A stretch of 21,641 bases of DNA. Source: Hydrocurvibacter sp036169815 (GTDB taxonomy: Bacteria > Campylobacterota > Campylobacteria > Campylobacterales > Sulfurimonadaceae). Location of the stretch: assembly GCA_036169815.1 (NCBI GenBank), contig JAVHOA010000022.1, positions 1 to 21,641 of the forward strand, written 5' to 3'. Made by a program: the position numbers and the translations under genes. Shown piece after piece: positions 7,950 to 15,658 of the stretch. Below the pieces are notes generated by a model. That model ran no database searches. It was not told where the DNA came from and saw nothing but the letters and a program-made list of their open reading frames with translations. Position 1 is the stretch's first letter. Each line of letters opens with the position of its first letter.

Positions 7950-9866
7950 TTATATTTTATTCGCTATCTTGTCTGCACTAAAGCCAAATTTTTCAAACAG
8001 TTGTTCCGCAGGCGCTGAAGCTCCAAAACTATCCATCCCAATCACAACATCAGCCAAACGGTACCACTCAAGCCCACGCGCTGCTTCGATGGCTACTTTT
8101 TTTGTACTAACTGCGATGATAGAGTCGATATAAGCGCTCTCTTGCTCAATGAAAAGATCAAAACATGGCACGCTCACAACATTAACTTTGATACCGCGTG
8201 CATTTAAAACCGTTTTGGTTTCTAGCGCTAGTCCCACTTCAGAACCTGAAGCCATTAAAGTGATTGTCGCCTCTGCATCTTGGCTTAAAAGATAGCCACC
8301 TTTTGCAATCTCGCCCTTGATACACGCTGGTAAAACAGGAAGATTTTGGCGTGAACAGACAAATGCAGATGGAGATTTTTTCATACCTAGTGCAACTTGC
8401 CAAGCTACAATATTTTCCCCTCCATCAGCAGGTCGCCAAACATAGAAGTTTGGAAGTGCACGAAACTGACTTAAATGCTCGATTGGCTGGTGCGTTGGTC
8501 CATCTTCACCCACGCCGATGCTATCGTGCGTCCAGATGAAAAACTGCTGAATTCCAGCAAGGGCTGCAATGCGCGCAGATGGCTTCATGTAGTCTGAAAA
8601 CACAAAGAACGTGGAGCTAAATGGAAGCAATGGCCCATAAAGCGCCATCGCATTGACGATGGAAGCCATGGCGTGTTCACGGATGCCAAAATAGATATTT
8701 CTTCCCTTTGGAAAAGCACCCATATTTTCAAGTGTTGTTTTGTTTGATGGACCCAAATCTGCCGAACCGCCCAAGAAAGATGGCAACGCTCGTGCAATGG
8801 CATTCATAATCTTGCCGTTTGTGTTGCGCGTTGCATCTGCTTTATCAAAAACTGGCCATGCAATTTTAGAAAAATCTGGGTTTTGAAGTGCTTCAAGTGC
8901 CGCATTTTGCTCCATCAAAGGCATGGTTTTTTGAGAGTGAATCCATTCACGCTCTAAAAGATCACCCTTCTCAATCGCACAACGAAAACGTGCCATCACA
9001 TCTTCACTGACAAAAAATTTCTGTTCTGGATCAAAACCGCATGCTTTTTTCGCTTCAGCGATCACATCTTCTCCAAGTGGAGCACCATGTGAGTGATGAG
9101 AACCTTCAAGTTTCCCTCCACCCTTTGCAATGGTCGTGTGTGCGATGATGAGGGCTGGTTTTGTGCTTGCTTTTGCACTTGTGATGGCGCTGTTTATTGC
9201 ATCATAGTTATGCCCATCACACTCAAAAACTTCCCATGCTTGCGACTCAAATCGTCCACGGATATTCTCACTGATAGAAAGATCCGTAGAACCCTCAATG
9301 GTGATGCGATTGGAGTCATAAATAAGAATAAGATTGTCAAGTTTGTTGTGTCCCGCGATGGAGCACGCTTCATAACTTATGCCCTCTTCTAAATCCCCAT
9401 CCCCGCACAAACAATACACATTATGATCGATGAGTTTTGCAGTCTCGCTATTGAGTTGCGCGCCCATAAACTTACTTGCCATTGAAAAACCAACTGCATT
9501 TGCGACACCTTGACCAAGTGGCCCTGTTGTGATTTCAATCCCTTTTGTGTGCCCAAACTCAGGATGTCCTGGAGTTTTAGAATCCAACTGACGGAAGTTT
9601 TTGAGATCCTCTATCTCTAAACCATACCCCCAAAGATAGTAGAGCGAGTAGATAAGACCTGTCGCATGGCCGCCTGAAAAAACCAATCTGTCACGATTGA
9701 GCCATGAAGGATTTTTTGGATTGTGGCGCAGATGCTCACTCAAAACGACTGCCACATCTGCGAGTCCCATTGGAGCACCTGGATGCCCAGAATTTGCTGC
9801 TTGCACCATGTCTGCTGCTAAAAATCTTATGCTGTTTGCCATCTTTTGACGCATTGCATTTGCCAT
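7950..9866 (-). CDS. tkt: Transketolase
   Basis: Thiamine-diphosphate enzyme that moves two-carbon ketol units between sugar phosphates in the non-oxidative pentose phosphate pathway. This supplies ribose 5-phosphate and erythrose 4-phosphate. At 638 residues it is close to the usual length. Visible family blocks are SGHPGAPMGLADVA (26-39), PGHPEFGHTKGIEITTGPLG (99-118), the diphosphate/Mg motif GDGDLEEG (155-162) with N186, the catalytic Glu of GIREH (394-398), and HDSIGVGEDGPTHQP (447-461). An AAGGAT Shine-Dalgarno lies in the last codons of ispA, four bases upstream, so the two genes are co-transcribed. Any terminator downstream is weak; the following 69 bases are nearly all A/T. Confidence 0.97.
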   Translation of the reverse strand: MANAMRQKMANSIRFLAADMVQAANSGHPGAPMGLADVAVVLSEHLRHNPKNPSWLNRDRLVFSGGHATGLIYSLYYLWGYGLEIEDLKNFRQLDSKTPGHPEFGHTKGIEITTGPLGQGVANAVGFSMASKFMGAQLNSETAKLIDHNVYCLCGDGDLEEGISYEACSIAGHNKLDNLILIYDSNRITIEGSTDLSISENIRGRFESQAWEVFECDGHNYDAINSAITSAKASTKPALIIAHTTIAKGGGKLEGSHHSHGAPLGEDVIAEAKKACGFDPEQKFFVSEDVMARFRCAIEKGDLLEREWIHSQKTMPLMEQNAALEALQNPDFSKIAWPVFDKADATRNTNGKIMNAIARALPSFLGGSADLGPSNKTTLENMGAFPKGRNIYFGIREHAMASIVNAMALYGPLLPFSSTFFVFSDYMKPSARIAALAGIQQFFIWTHDSIGVGEDGPTHQPIEHLSQFRALPNFYVWRPADGGENIVAWQVALGMKKSPSAFVCSRQNLPVLPACIKGEIAKGGYLLSQDAEATITLMASGSEVGLALETKTVLNARGIKVNVVSVPCFDLFIEQESAYIDSIIAVSTKKVAIEAARGLEWYRLADVVIGMDSFGASAPAEQLFEKFGFSADKIANKI

Positions 9867-9870
9867 TGTC

Positions 9871-10719
9871 TTATCCTTTGTGTCTGGTAATATAGTTTGT
9901 TAAAAGGGGGGAGAGTTCTGTGTACAATCGTGCATCAAAACCCTCCATCTTTTTGGTGAGCTCTTCAGCCAATGCGTCGGCTTCCTGAAGTGCCGCTTCG
10001 AGTCCAAGCAGTGTTACAAAACTGTTTTTGTTTTCATCATTGTTGGTTGTTTTTCCCGCTTCTTCATCGTTTTGTGTGACATCTAAAATATCATCTTGAA
10101 TCTGAAATAAAAGCCCAAGCTTGAGTCCAAATGCATAGAGCTCCTCTGCAAGTTTCTCTTGGGCTACAATAATCGCTCCCATCTTTAAAGATGCTGCGAT
10201 GAGCTTGCCTGTTTTGTTTACATGTAAGTGTTTTATCTCTTCTAAACCAAGCGGTTTGTTCTCAAAATAACAGTCAATCGCTTGCCCTAAAACCATCCCG
10301 CCAAGTCCGCCGTTACTTGCAAGTTCACGGATAAGTTTTACACGCGTGGCATCACTAAATGGTGTGTTGCTGAGGAGTTCAAAAGCGTAAGTATTTAAGG
10401 CATCGCCAACAAGAATAGCCGTGACCTCATCATAGCTTACATGTAAGGTAGCATGGCCGCGGCGCAGTGCTGCGTTGTCCATAGCTGGGAGGTCGTCATG
10501 GATTAAAGAGTAGGTGTGCAACATCTCAATAGCCAGTGCTACCTCTCTTGCGCCATCAAGTAAAAGTGGATTGTATGCGCCTACAACACCAAGTAAAAGT
10601 GCTGGACGAAAACGCTTCCCGCCAGCTTTGAGCATATTATGAATCGCATCTTCATAGTAGGGATGGATACTTGCTACTTTGGGAAGGTGATTGAGGAGGA
10701 AATTTTCAAATTTTTGCAT
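9871..10719 (-). CDS. ispA: Polyprenyl (farnesyl/geranyl) diphosphate synthase
   Basis: Condenses isopentenyl diphosphate with allylic diphosphates to make the C10-C15 precursors for undecaprenyl phosphate and quinone chains. The 282-residue protein has GGKRFRP (33-39). The first aspartate-rich motif is DDLPAMD (75-81), with the four-residue spacing of bacterial short-chain enzymes, followed by LRRGHAT. The second motif is DDILD (209-213). Two copies of the CTTACATGTAA palindrome fall in conserved parts and encode LHV at 92-94 and 165-167. The family normally has His at both places, so the palindrome uses existing residues and is not an insertion. No good Shine-Dalgarno precedes the ATG. The gap to panD is 71 bases, and tkt follows 4 bases downstream. 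Confidence 0.94.
   Translation of the reverse strand: MQKFENFLLNHLPKVASIHPYYEDAIHNMLKAGGKRFRPALLLGVVGAYNPLLLDGAREVALAIEMLHTYSLIHDDLPAMDNAALRRGHATLHVSYDEVTAILVGDALNTYAFELLSNTPFSDATRVKLIRELASNGGLGGMVLGQAIDCYFENKPLGLEEIKHLHVNKTGKLIAASLKMGAIIVAQEKLAEELYAFGLKLGLLFQIQDDILDVTQNDEEAGKTTNNDENKNSFVTLLGLEAALQEADALAEELTKKMEGFDARLYTELSPLLTNYITRHKG
10218..10227. repeat. TTACATGTAA palindrome copy (ispA)
   Basis: Perfect 10-base palindrome, read on the coding strand as CTTACATGTAA, giving Leu165-His166-Val167 of IspA just before the KTG motif. Confidence 0.85.
10437..10446. repeat. TTACATGTAA palindrome copy (ispA)
   Basis: Perfect palindrome that here extends to the full 12 bases CTTACATGTAAG (10436-10447). 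It encodes Leu92-His93-Val94 of IspA, just after the first aspartate-rich region. Confidence 0.85.
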
Positions 10720-10781
10720 GTGAGATTTTAACTAATTTATGCGCACACAAAACTGAAACAAGGAGGAAAATCTCTCAAAGA

Positions 10782-10799
10782 AGCATCTTGTTAGATGCT
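10782..10799 (-). terminator. Stem-loop at the end of panD
   Basis: AGCATCT and AGATGCT form a perfect 7-base-pair stem with a TGTT loop that contains the panD stop. On the minus strand it is followed by TCTTTGAG, too poor in U for a strong intrinsic terminator. It may attenuate readthrough into ispA or protect the 3' end of the panD message. Confidence 0.4.
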
Positions 10800-11156
10800 C
10801 TGTGAGACTGAAGCGATATTATTGTCTTCATCAACAATAACAACGCGAGGTTTGTAGGTGTCAAGCTCTTTTTCATCATAGGTTGCATACGCTACGATGA
10901 TGATTTTGTCGCCTTTATGCACTTTTCGTGCAGCTGCACCGTTGAGACAAACATCACGTTTGCCACGTTCGCCTAAAATAATATAGGTTGAAAATCTCTC
11001 ACCATTGTTAATGTTTAAGATCTCAACTTTTTGTCCTACGCGCATTTGAGAAGCCTCTAAAAGCTCCTCATCGATTGTGATAGAACCTACATAATTGAGG
11101 TTCGCATCTGTTACTGTTGCGCGGTGTATCTTGCTATACAACATCTCTATTGTCAT
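10791..11156 (-). CDS. panD: Aspartate 1-decarboxylase
   Basis: Pyruvoyl-dependent enzyme that converts L-aspartate to beta-alanine for pantothenate and coenzyme A. The 121-residue proenzyme has the self-cleavage pair Gly24-Ser25 in NYVGSITIDE. It also has the LYSKIHRATVTDANLNY N-terminal strand, and NGAAARKVHKGDKIIIVAYA, where the family's NGAAAR block completes the active site. The numbering of the cleavage site agrees with the E. coli enzyme, which supports the ATG at 11156; AAGGG lies seven bases before it. The [2Fe-2S] protein gene ends 17 bases upstream, so both are read from the same promoter. Why a ferredoxin precedes panD is not evident. Confidence 0.97.
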   Translation of the reverse strand: MTIEMLYSKIHRATVTDANLNYVGSITIDEELLEASQMRVGQKVEILNINNGERFSTYIILGERGKRDVCLNGAAARKVHKGDKIIIVAYATYDEKELDTYKPRVVIVDEDNNIASVSQSI

Positions 11157-11173
11157 TTTTTACCCTTAAAAAA

Positions 11174-11548
11174 TTAGCGTCCCATTTGAGCTTGCATCTG
11201 CGCTGGTGTGATTGGAGCATCCCATAACTCTTGAGAAATAACATACTCTTCTACCACATTGCCGCCGATGATATGCTCATCAATAATACGCTCGATTTTT
11301 GCTTTATCTAAGCCTACATACATTGTATGCCCTGGTTCAACCAACATGATTGGACCTGCATTACAACGATTCATACATGAAGTACGAATAGGTTGCACTG
11401 TTCCCATAATACCTTTTTGCATCAATGTTTGTGCTAAAAATTGAAAAAGGTCCTGCGTTTGGGGATTGACGCATGAAGGCTTTGGCATCCCTGGAGGTGC
11501 TGATTGTTCGCACTTGAAGATATAAAAAGCCGGTTGAGGAATTCCCAT
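11174..11548 (-). CDS. Thioredoxin-like [2Fe-2S] ferredoxin
   Basis: A 124-residue soluble protein with the cysteine pattern C13-X12-C26 and C58-X3-C62, in FKCEQSAPPGMPKPSC and CMNRCNAGPIMLVEPG. This is the arrangement of thioredoxin-fold [2Fe-2S] ferredoxins, also found as the NuoE-type domain. All four cluster ligands are present, so it should be functional as an electron carrier; its partner is unknown. GGAG lies nine bases before the ATG, and a strong TATAAT box lies about 30 bases upstream. It is the first gene of a probable ferredoxin-panD-ispA-tkt transcript. The last 30 residues contain a Met/Gln-rich tail (AQMQAQMGR). It is not a plant-type or 4Fe-4S ferredoxin. Confidence 0.87.
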   Translation of the reverse strand: MGIPQPAFYIFKCEQSAPPGMPKPSCVNPQTQDLFQFLAQTLMQKGIMGTVQPIRTSCMNRCNAGPIMLVEPGHTMYVGLDKAKIERIIDEHIIGGNVVEEYVISQELWDAPITPAQMQAQMGR

Positions 11549-11577
11549 ACAATGTTCTCCGTCTAAAAATTTTGCGA

Positions 11578-11583
11578 ATTATA
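11578..11583 (-). promoter_or_regulatory. Predicted -10 box for the ferredoxin-panD transcript
   Basis: On the minus strand, GCTATAATTCG contains a perfect TATAAT 30 bases before the ATG, preceded by an A/T-rich tract and no clear -35. This matches the usual Campylobacterota pattern. It is the only strong promoter I see between the NFU-murE block and tkt. Confidence 0.6.
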
Positions 11584-11676
11584 GCGAAATTACGCCGTTT
11601 GATTTTATTTTTTGAAACTACACGCATCATATAAGCTCTTTTTGACCTCACAATGCAAGTCAGAGCGCTCGCTTTG

Positions 11677-11700
11677 TGCAAAAGTAAAATTACTTTTGCA
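11677..11700 (-). terminator. Ten-base-pair stem-loop over the murE stop codon
   Basis: TGCAAAAGTA and TACTTTTGCA form a perfect 10-base-pair stem around a four-base loop that holds part of the murE stop. No U-run follows on the minus strand, so it is an atypical terminator or an mRNA 3'-end structure. Confidence 0.45.
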
Positions 11701-12988
11701 TATGCAGTAACTCTCTTACAACGTCGCGGTCATCGAAAGGAAGATATTCATCATAAATAATCTGATAGGCTTCATCCCCTTTTCCAAGAATCACAACAAC
11801 CTCATCTTTACCTTGCTCTTCTAAAGCCATTTCAATGGCACGTCTGCGATTTGGTTCCACGACAACACTACTTTTGTCTTCAATGCCCGAGAGTATTTCA
11901 CTTATTATGACATCTGGGTCTTCATGGCGCGGATTGTCACTTGTGATGTAGATTTTTTTTGCCAAGCTGGAAGCCACTTTACCCATCAATGGACGTTTGG
12001 AATGGTCCCTGTCTCCCCCAGCTCCAAAAACAACTAAAAGCTCTTTTTCTTTAAGGGCATTGAGAACCTGCGCCATTCCATCTGGAGTATGCGCAAAATC
12101 CACAATAACATTTGGAGTCTGGCTTACTTGCTCCATTCTTCCACTCACACCTGCAAAGTTTTCAACCACATCTGCAATTTCTTCTAAAGATTTATCACTA
12201 ACCAAATCCACCGCCGCCATCGCCGCTAAAAGATTGTAAAGATTAAAAAAGCCATGCAGCGAAGCTTGAAAAGGAACAATTTTTTCAAAGTTTTGAATAA
12301 TCCCGCTAGAGCCATTGTTGAGTGAATATGCCATCAGTTTATAGCTCGCTGGATTTTCGATGCCGTAGGTGTAGGCATTTTTTATGTTAAACGAGGCTTT
12401 TGCCTCATCTTTGTTGATGAGCTTTTTACTTTCATCGCTAAAAAAACTGTTTTTCACCATTGTATATTCAGCTAAAGTTTTATGAAAATCAAGATGATCT
12501 TGCGTGATATTTGTAAGCACTTTAAGGGCAAAATTGATTCCCTCAACTCTTCTTTGCACGATTGCATGGGAACTCACTTCCATCACAAAATATTCACACC
12601 CTTCACGCACCGCTTGGTAAATATGGCGGTATGTGTTTAAAACACTCGGCGTTGTAAGTGTTTTTCCCTCACCGATTTTATCGTTGAGAAAAAATCCTCT
12701 TGTGCCTTGCATCGCCGCTTTATACCCCAAATCAAGAAGGAGCGAGTAAATCGCACTTGCGGTGGTTGTTTTGCCATTTGTTCCCGTAATGCCGATGATT
12801 TTAATGCGGTCAAGTCCGAAAAGATGCGCAATATCTGCGACCTCTACAATCGAATGCGCACCGTGCTCTCTTGCACTTTGGACATATTTTTCGTTTTGTG
12901 CAGTTTTGACAAACGCCGTTTGGCCATCACACTCCGCAGAGTTTTCAGTGACATATTTATAAGGTTGATTAGGAAGCTCTATTTTCAA
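11690..12988 (-). CDS. murE: UDP-N-acetylmuramoyl-L-alanyl-D-glutamate--2,6-diaminopimelate ligase
   Basis: Adds meso-diaminopimelate to the peptidoglycan precursor using ATP. It has the Mur-ligase P-loop GITGTNGKTTT (66-76), EVSSHAIVQRRVEG (137-150), NITQDHLDFH (160-169) and a probable carbamylated lysine in YTMVKNSFF (K179). The DNPR motif (351-354) specifies diaminopimelate rather than lysine. At 432 residues it is shorter than the enterobacterial enzyme, mainly in the N-terminal UDP-binding domain, where only about 65 residues precede the P-loop. The longest reading uses a TTG start that overlaps the upstream gene by 20 bases, and I see no in-frame ATG alternative near it. The exact start is therefore less certain than the identity. 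Confidence 0.95.
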   Translation of the reverse strand: MKIELPNQPYKYVTENSAECDGQTAFVKTAQNEKYVQSAREHGAHSIVEVADIAHLFGLDRIKIIGITGTNGKTTTASAIYSLLLDLGYKAAMQGTRGFFLNDKIGEGKTLTTPSVLNTYRHIYQAVREGCEYFVMEVSSHAIVQRRVEGINFALKVLTNITQDHLDFHKTLAEYTMVKNSFFSDESKKLINKDEAKASFNIKNAYTYGIENPASYKLMAYSLNNGSSGIIQNFEKIVPFQASLHGFFNLYNLLAAMAAVDLVSDKSLEEIADVVENFAGVSGRMEQVSQTPNVIVDFAHTPDGMAQVLNALKEKELLVVFGAGGDRDHSKRPLMGKVASSLAKKIYITSDNPRHEDPDVIISEILSGIEDKSSVVVEPNRRRAIEMALEEQGKDEVVVILGKGDEAYQIIYDEYLPFDDRDVVRELLHMQK

Positions 12989-13571
12989 TGCTACTCGCTT
13001 TTGCTAGACGTTTTAACAGCTTTCTTAAATGGCTGTCGTTTGGATATACAGACAAAGCGCCCTCTAAATAACCAAGCGCCATCTCTTTAAAACCATGTTT
13101 GATGAGTCTCTCTAAGAAATCTACAAAATCCTCTTTCTCCGAGATAATCACTTTCGTTGAAAACATAATATTTTCAAACACCTCTTTAAAATTGCCATCC
13201 TCTTTCACTAAAGTAATAAAATCTTCATATAAAATTCCATTTTCTTGCTCAAGTCTTTCTTTGAGGGGCTGAGAAAACACTGTTTTGAGTTGCTCGAGTG
13301 AGCCATCGATTGTTTCTAAGATTTCAGAGATTACCGTATCGGCTTCCTCTTTATTTTCATCTTTTAGAATCGTGTAATAATCAAAAAGTGCCTCGGCTCC
13401 ATCTTCACCGCTCATCGCCATTTCTGCCAAAATCGCGCCATTATATGCTTCTTTAGAGTCAGGATACTCATGTAAAACCTCGGCAAAGTGTCTTAGCGCA
13501 ACAGAATATTCAGATTTTAAAAAACTTTCATTTGCTAAAGAAAGGACTTTGTATTTACTAATTTTACTCAA
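12969..13571 (-). CDS. TPR-like helical protein, function unknown
   Basis: A 200-residue acidic, mostly helical protein. The first 45 residues (YKVLSLANESFLKSEYSVAL followed by RHFAEVLHEYPDSKEAYNGA) read like a tetratricopeptide hairpin. A second such unit is suggested at 160-190 (GYLEGALSVYPNDSHLRKLL). There is no signal peptide and no catalytic motif. It starts at TTG with AGGA about eight bases upstream; no ATG occurs before residue 51, so the unusual start is probably real. It lies between the NFU gene (15 bases upstream) and murE (20-base overlap), the order I recall from Campylobacter, which suggests a conserved but uncharacterised partner. A scaffold role is only a guess from the fold. 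Confidence 0.78.
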   Translation of the reverse strand: MSKISKYKVLSLANESFLKSEYSVALRHFAEVLHEYPDSKEAYNGAILAEMAMSGEDGAEALFDYYTILKDENKEEADTVISEILETIDGSLEQLKTVFSQPLKERLEQENGILYEDFITLVKEDGNFKEVFENIMFSTKVIISEKEDFVDFLERLIKHGFKEMALGYLEGALSVYPNDSHLRKLLKRLAKASSIENRAS

Positions 13572-13586
13572 GCTATTGTCCTGATT

Positions 13587-13862
13587 TTATAGATTCTCTA
13601 TATCGTTTTCCATGCCCATTGGCACATTTACAACTGTAATCTCTGGATGAATATCCATTCTCAGCTGTCTTTCCACTCCATATTTGAGTGTAGTTCCACT
13701 GCTTCCGCATCCAACACACGCACCACGAAGCTGGACATAGACTTTTGAGTTTTTGACCGTCAAAAAGGCTATGTCTCCACCATCAAGAGCCAGAGATGGA
13801 CGCACCTTTTCTATAACATTTTGCACTGGAGCCATTAGCTCCTCATCTGTAAAGGGAATCAT
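13587..13862 (-). CDS. NFU-type iron-sulfur cluster scaffold/carrier (NifU C-terminal domain)
   Basis: A 91-residue stand-alone NFU domain. Its C49-V-G-C52 motif in RGACVGCGSSGTTLKYGVE binds a [4Fe-4S] cluster as a homodimer and passes it to target proteins. The preceding RPSLALDGGDIAFL is also typical. An AAGG Shine-Dalgarno lies nine bases before the ATG. It is the first gene of the NFU / TPR-like / murE cluster. It lacks the N-terminal IscU-like and central ferredoxin domains of full NifU, which must be encoded elsewhere if present. Confidence 0.93.
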   Translation of the reverse strand: MIPFTDEELMAPVQNVIEKVRPSLALDGGDIAFLTVKNSKVYVQLRGACVGCGSSGTTLKYGVERQLRMDIHPEITVVNVPMGMENDIENL

Positions 13863-13901
13863 TGTAAACCTTATTTTGTTTTAGGCATAAAATATGCAAA
13901 T

Positions 13902-13918
13902 ATTGCTTAACAAGCAAT
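13902..13918 (-). terminator. Stem-loop between the aldo/keto reductase and NFU genes
   Basis: ATTGCTT and AAGCAAT form a 7-base-pair stem with a three-base loop, followed on the minus strand by ATTTGCATATTTT. A second small inverted repeat (GCATA-AAA-TATGC, 13885-13897) lies directly after it. Plausible weak terminator of the reductase transcript. The same 73 bases must also hold the NFU promoter, whose -10 box I cannot choose. Confidence 0.4.
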
Positions 13919-13935
13919 AAAAGATATTCCTTGTA

Positions 13936-15168
13936 TCAATCCTTAAGCAGCTGTGCACTTATGGAAACAAGCTCTGCAACATAGGAGATTTTTCTCGCTC
14001 CAACGAGCACATAATCGATATTTTCATTCTCAAGTAAAAAATTCAAGGCGCAATGCTGCAAAGAGAGCTGGCAAGATCCAAATTCCTCCGCTAACTCTCT
14101 TTTTGTAGTTCTTGAACACTCATGGGCAACCATTTTGCCATACTCTTGCAAAAACTTATCTATCATGTCGATCAAAGTTGCTCTATTCTCATCATCAAGT
14201 GGTTGCATAAACTTTCTTACTTGTGGCACGATTTGAGAGAAAAGGAAAACATCGTATTCGCCTACCCAGCCAAATCTATGCTTGCTCTCATCAAGTTGTG
14301 AGACAAGATTAAAAACTGGCTCTAACACTTTGTTATCCGTGAGTTCTAAAAGCTCATTGAGATAATAGTAGTACTCTCTTGGCTCCTCATATTCAGCGAG
14401 GCGATACATCTTTCTCTCTTTTTGAGCATTCAAAGGTCGATTTGCCAGCACTCTAAGGCCATTTTTTTTCGCCCAAGCAGCACATACGAGACCCTCTTGC
14501 TCAAGCAGATTGATGGGAAGTTGTATCGTGGTAAAACTATGTTGTTTATTGCAAAGCTCTTTGGCTGCATCGGAGGCAAAATCTAGGAGTTGTGCATAAG
14601 GCAGGAACTCTTCATCATCTTGGGCTTTTGCAAAACTGTTTGAACTAATTCCATAGCTTTTAATCCGTCCAGTCCGCACCTCCTCTTCTAAAGCCAAAAA
14701 GGCATCAAAGATTCGCTGGAGCATCCCATCGACGCGCTCCTCTTTTTCTACTCCACGATTTATTGCATCAAGCATATAATATTCGGGATTATGCAAGAGC
14801 AAACAATCGATACAATCAACTCCAAGATTTTCAAGTGAAACAGTAATCTGATCTTTAATAAAACTTTGTGCGATAGAGTGATAACACGTCGGACTGTAGG
14901 CAACGACCTCTTCAAAATTTTCCTCTTGATGACGTTGGAGCGTTTTGCCTTGAATATAACCTACTTTAGAGACAATCTCAACATTTGCAATAAGTGCATC
15001 ACTCAAAGATGCCATCGCCTTCGCAATAGCCCTTTGCGCTTCTCCATCCATATAGTTTGTCGATGTGTCAAGCAGAGTGATACCACTTTTTATAGCCTCT
15101 TGCAAAGCCTTTACATGTAAGGGATTATGCTCACTAATCCTGTATGTTCCAAATCCAAAATGTGCCAT
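13936..15168 (-). CDS. Aldo/keto reductase family oxidoreductase
   Basis: NAD(P)H-dependent carbonyl reductase or alcohol dehydrogenase of unknown substrate. The opening MAHFGFGTYRI and LLDTSTNYMDGEAQRAI are typical of the barrel fold. The catalytic tetrad can be placed at D34, Y39, K68 (EIVSKVGY) and H126 (DCLLLHNPEY). Family features GRIKSYGISS and, near the C-terminus, DYVLVGARK are also visible. At 410 residues it is some 80-100 longer than common members. The extra sequence is a helical, acidic segment between about residues 265 and 375, before the cofactor-binding end. One palindrome copy encodes L17-H18-V19. It is transcribed in the same direction as the ribosomal operon, 121 bases downstream of it, and its own promoter is not clear. 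Confidence 0.85.
   Translation of the reverse strand: MAHFGFGTYRISEHNPLHVKALQEAIKSGITLLDTSTNYMDGEAQRAIAKAMASLSDALIANVEIVSKVGYIQGKTLQRHQEENFEEVVAYSPTCYHSIAQSFIKDQITVSLENLGVDCIDCLLLHNPEYYMLDAINRGVEKEERVDGMLQRIFDAFLALEEEVRTGRIKSYGISSNSFAKAQDDEEFLPYAQLLDFASDAAKELCNKQHSFTTIQLPINLLEQEGLVCAAWAKKNGLRVLANRPLNAQKERKMYRLAEYEEPREYYYYLNELLELTDNKVLEPVFNLVSQLDESKHRFGWVGEYDVFLFSQIVPQVRKFMQPLDDENRATLIDMIDKFLQEYGKMVAHECSRTTKRELAEEFGSCQLSLQHCALNFLLENENIDYVLVGARKISYVAELVSISAQLLKD
15111..15120. repeat. TTACATGTAA palindrome copy (aldo/keto reductase)
   Basis: Perfect 10-base palindrome. On the coding strand it reads CCC-TTA-CAT-GTA-AAG and gives Leu17-His18-Val19. Confidence 0.85.
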
Positions 15169-15258
15169 GAAATTCTCTTTTTATAAAGTAATTGACAACT
15201 CTAAACACCTTGTATTTATAGATCTCAATTGGGTATTTTTTTTGTGGTGTGAGGTTTT

Positions 15259-15273
15259 TCGGGCAGAGCCCGA
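15259..15273 (-). terminator. GC-rich hairpin after rplQ
   Basis: TCGGGC-AGA-GCCCGA is a perfect 6-base-pair, GC-rich stem 17 bases past the rplQ stop. In the direction of the operon it is followed by AAAAACC rather than a U-run, so it is not a textbook intrinsic terminator, although its position at the end of the operon fits one. Confidence 0.45.
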
Positions 15274-15289
15274 GAAGGGGTGAATTAGA

Positions 15290-15640
15290 TTATACTAATT
15301 CAATAAACGCCATAGATGTAGCATCACCACGACGAATACGAGTTCTTACTATACGAGTATATCCACCAGCACGTTCAACGTACCCTGGAGCTATTTCGTT
15401 TACCAATTTTTTAGTAGCTTCTTTGTTTTGTAGAGCTGCAAAAACTGCACGGTGTGCATTTGCATCACCCCTGCCAGCTGTTGTAATCAATTTTTCAACA
15501 AATGAACGAAGCTCTTTTGCTTTTGGTACAGTAGTTTCTATTTTACCATTTTCAATTAATGCAATGCTTAAGTTCGTAAGAAGTGCTGCACGGTGAGCAC
15601 TTGTACGACCAAGTTTGCGGTATCCATGACGATGTCTCAT
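15290..15640 (-). CDS. rplQ: 50S ribosomal protein L17
   Basis: Large-subunit protein near the peptide exit tunnel and last gene of the operon. The 116-residue sequence begins MRHRHGYRKLGRTSAHRAAL and contains the L17 block TTVPKAKELRSFVEKLIT. It has the short bacterial form without a C-terminal extension. It follows rpoA by 18 bases, the standard bacterial order. Confidence 0.98.
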   Translation of the reverse strand: MRHRHGYRKLGRTSAHRAALLTNLSIALIENGKIETTVPKAKELRSFVEKLITTAGRGDANAHRAVFAALQNKEATKKLVNEIAPGYVERAGGYTRIVRTRIRRGDATSMAFIELV

Positions 15641-15658
15641 CTAAAATCCTCTTTAAGC

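Noticed and set aside
10761..10766. Perfect AGGAGG on the plus strand as the ribosome-binding site of a small hidden gene
   Set aside because: No ATG, GTG or TTG follows within a usable distance, and the frames close quickly.
15259..15273. The GC hairpin after rplQ as a classical intrinsic terminator
   Set aside because: The run following it in the operon direction is A, not U. It is kept only as a stem-loop with moderate confidence.
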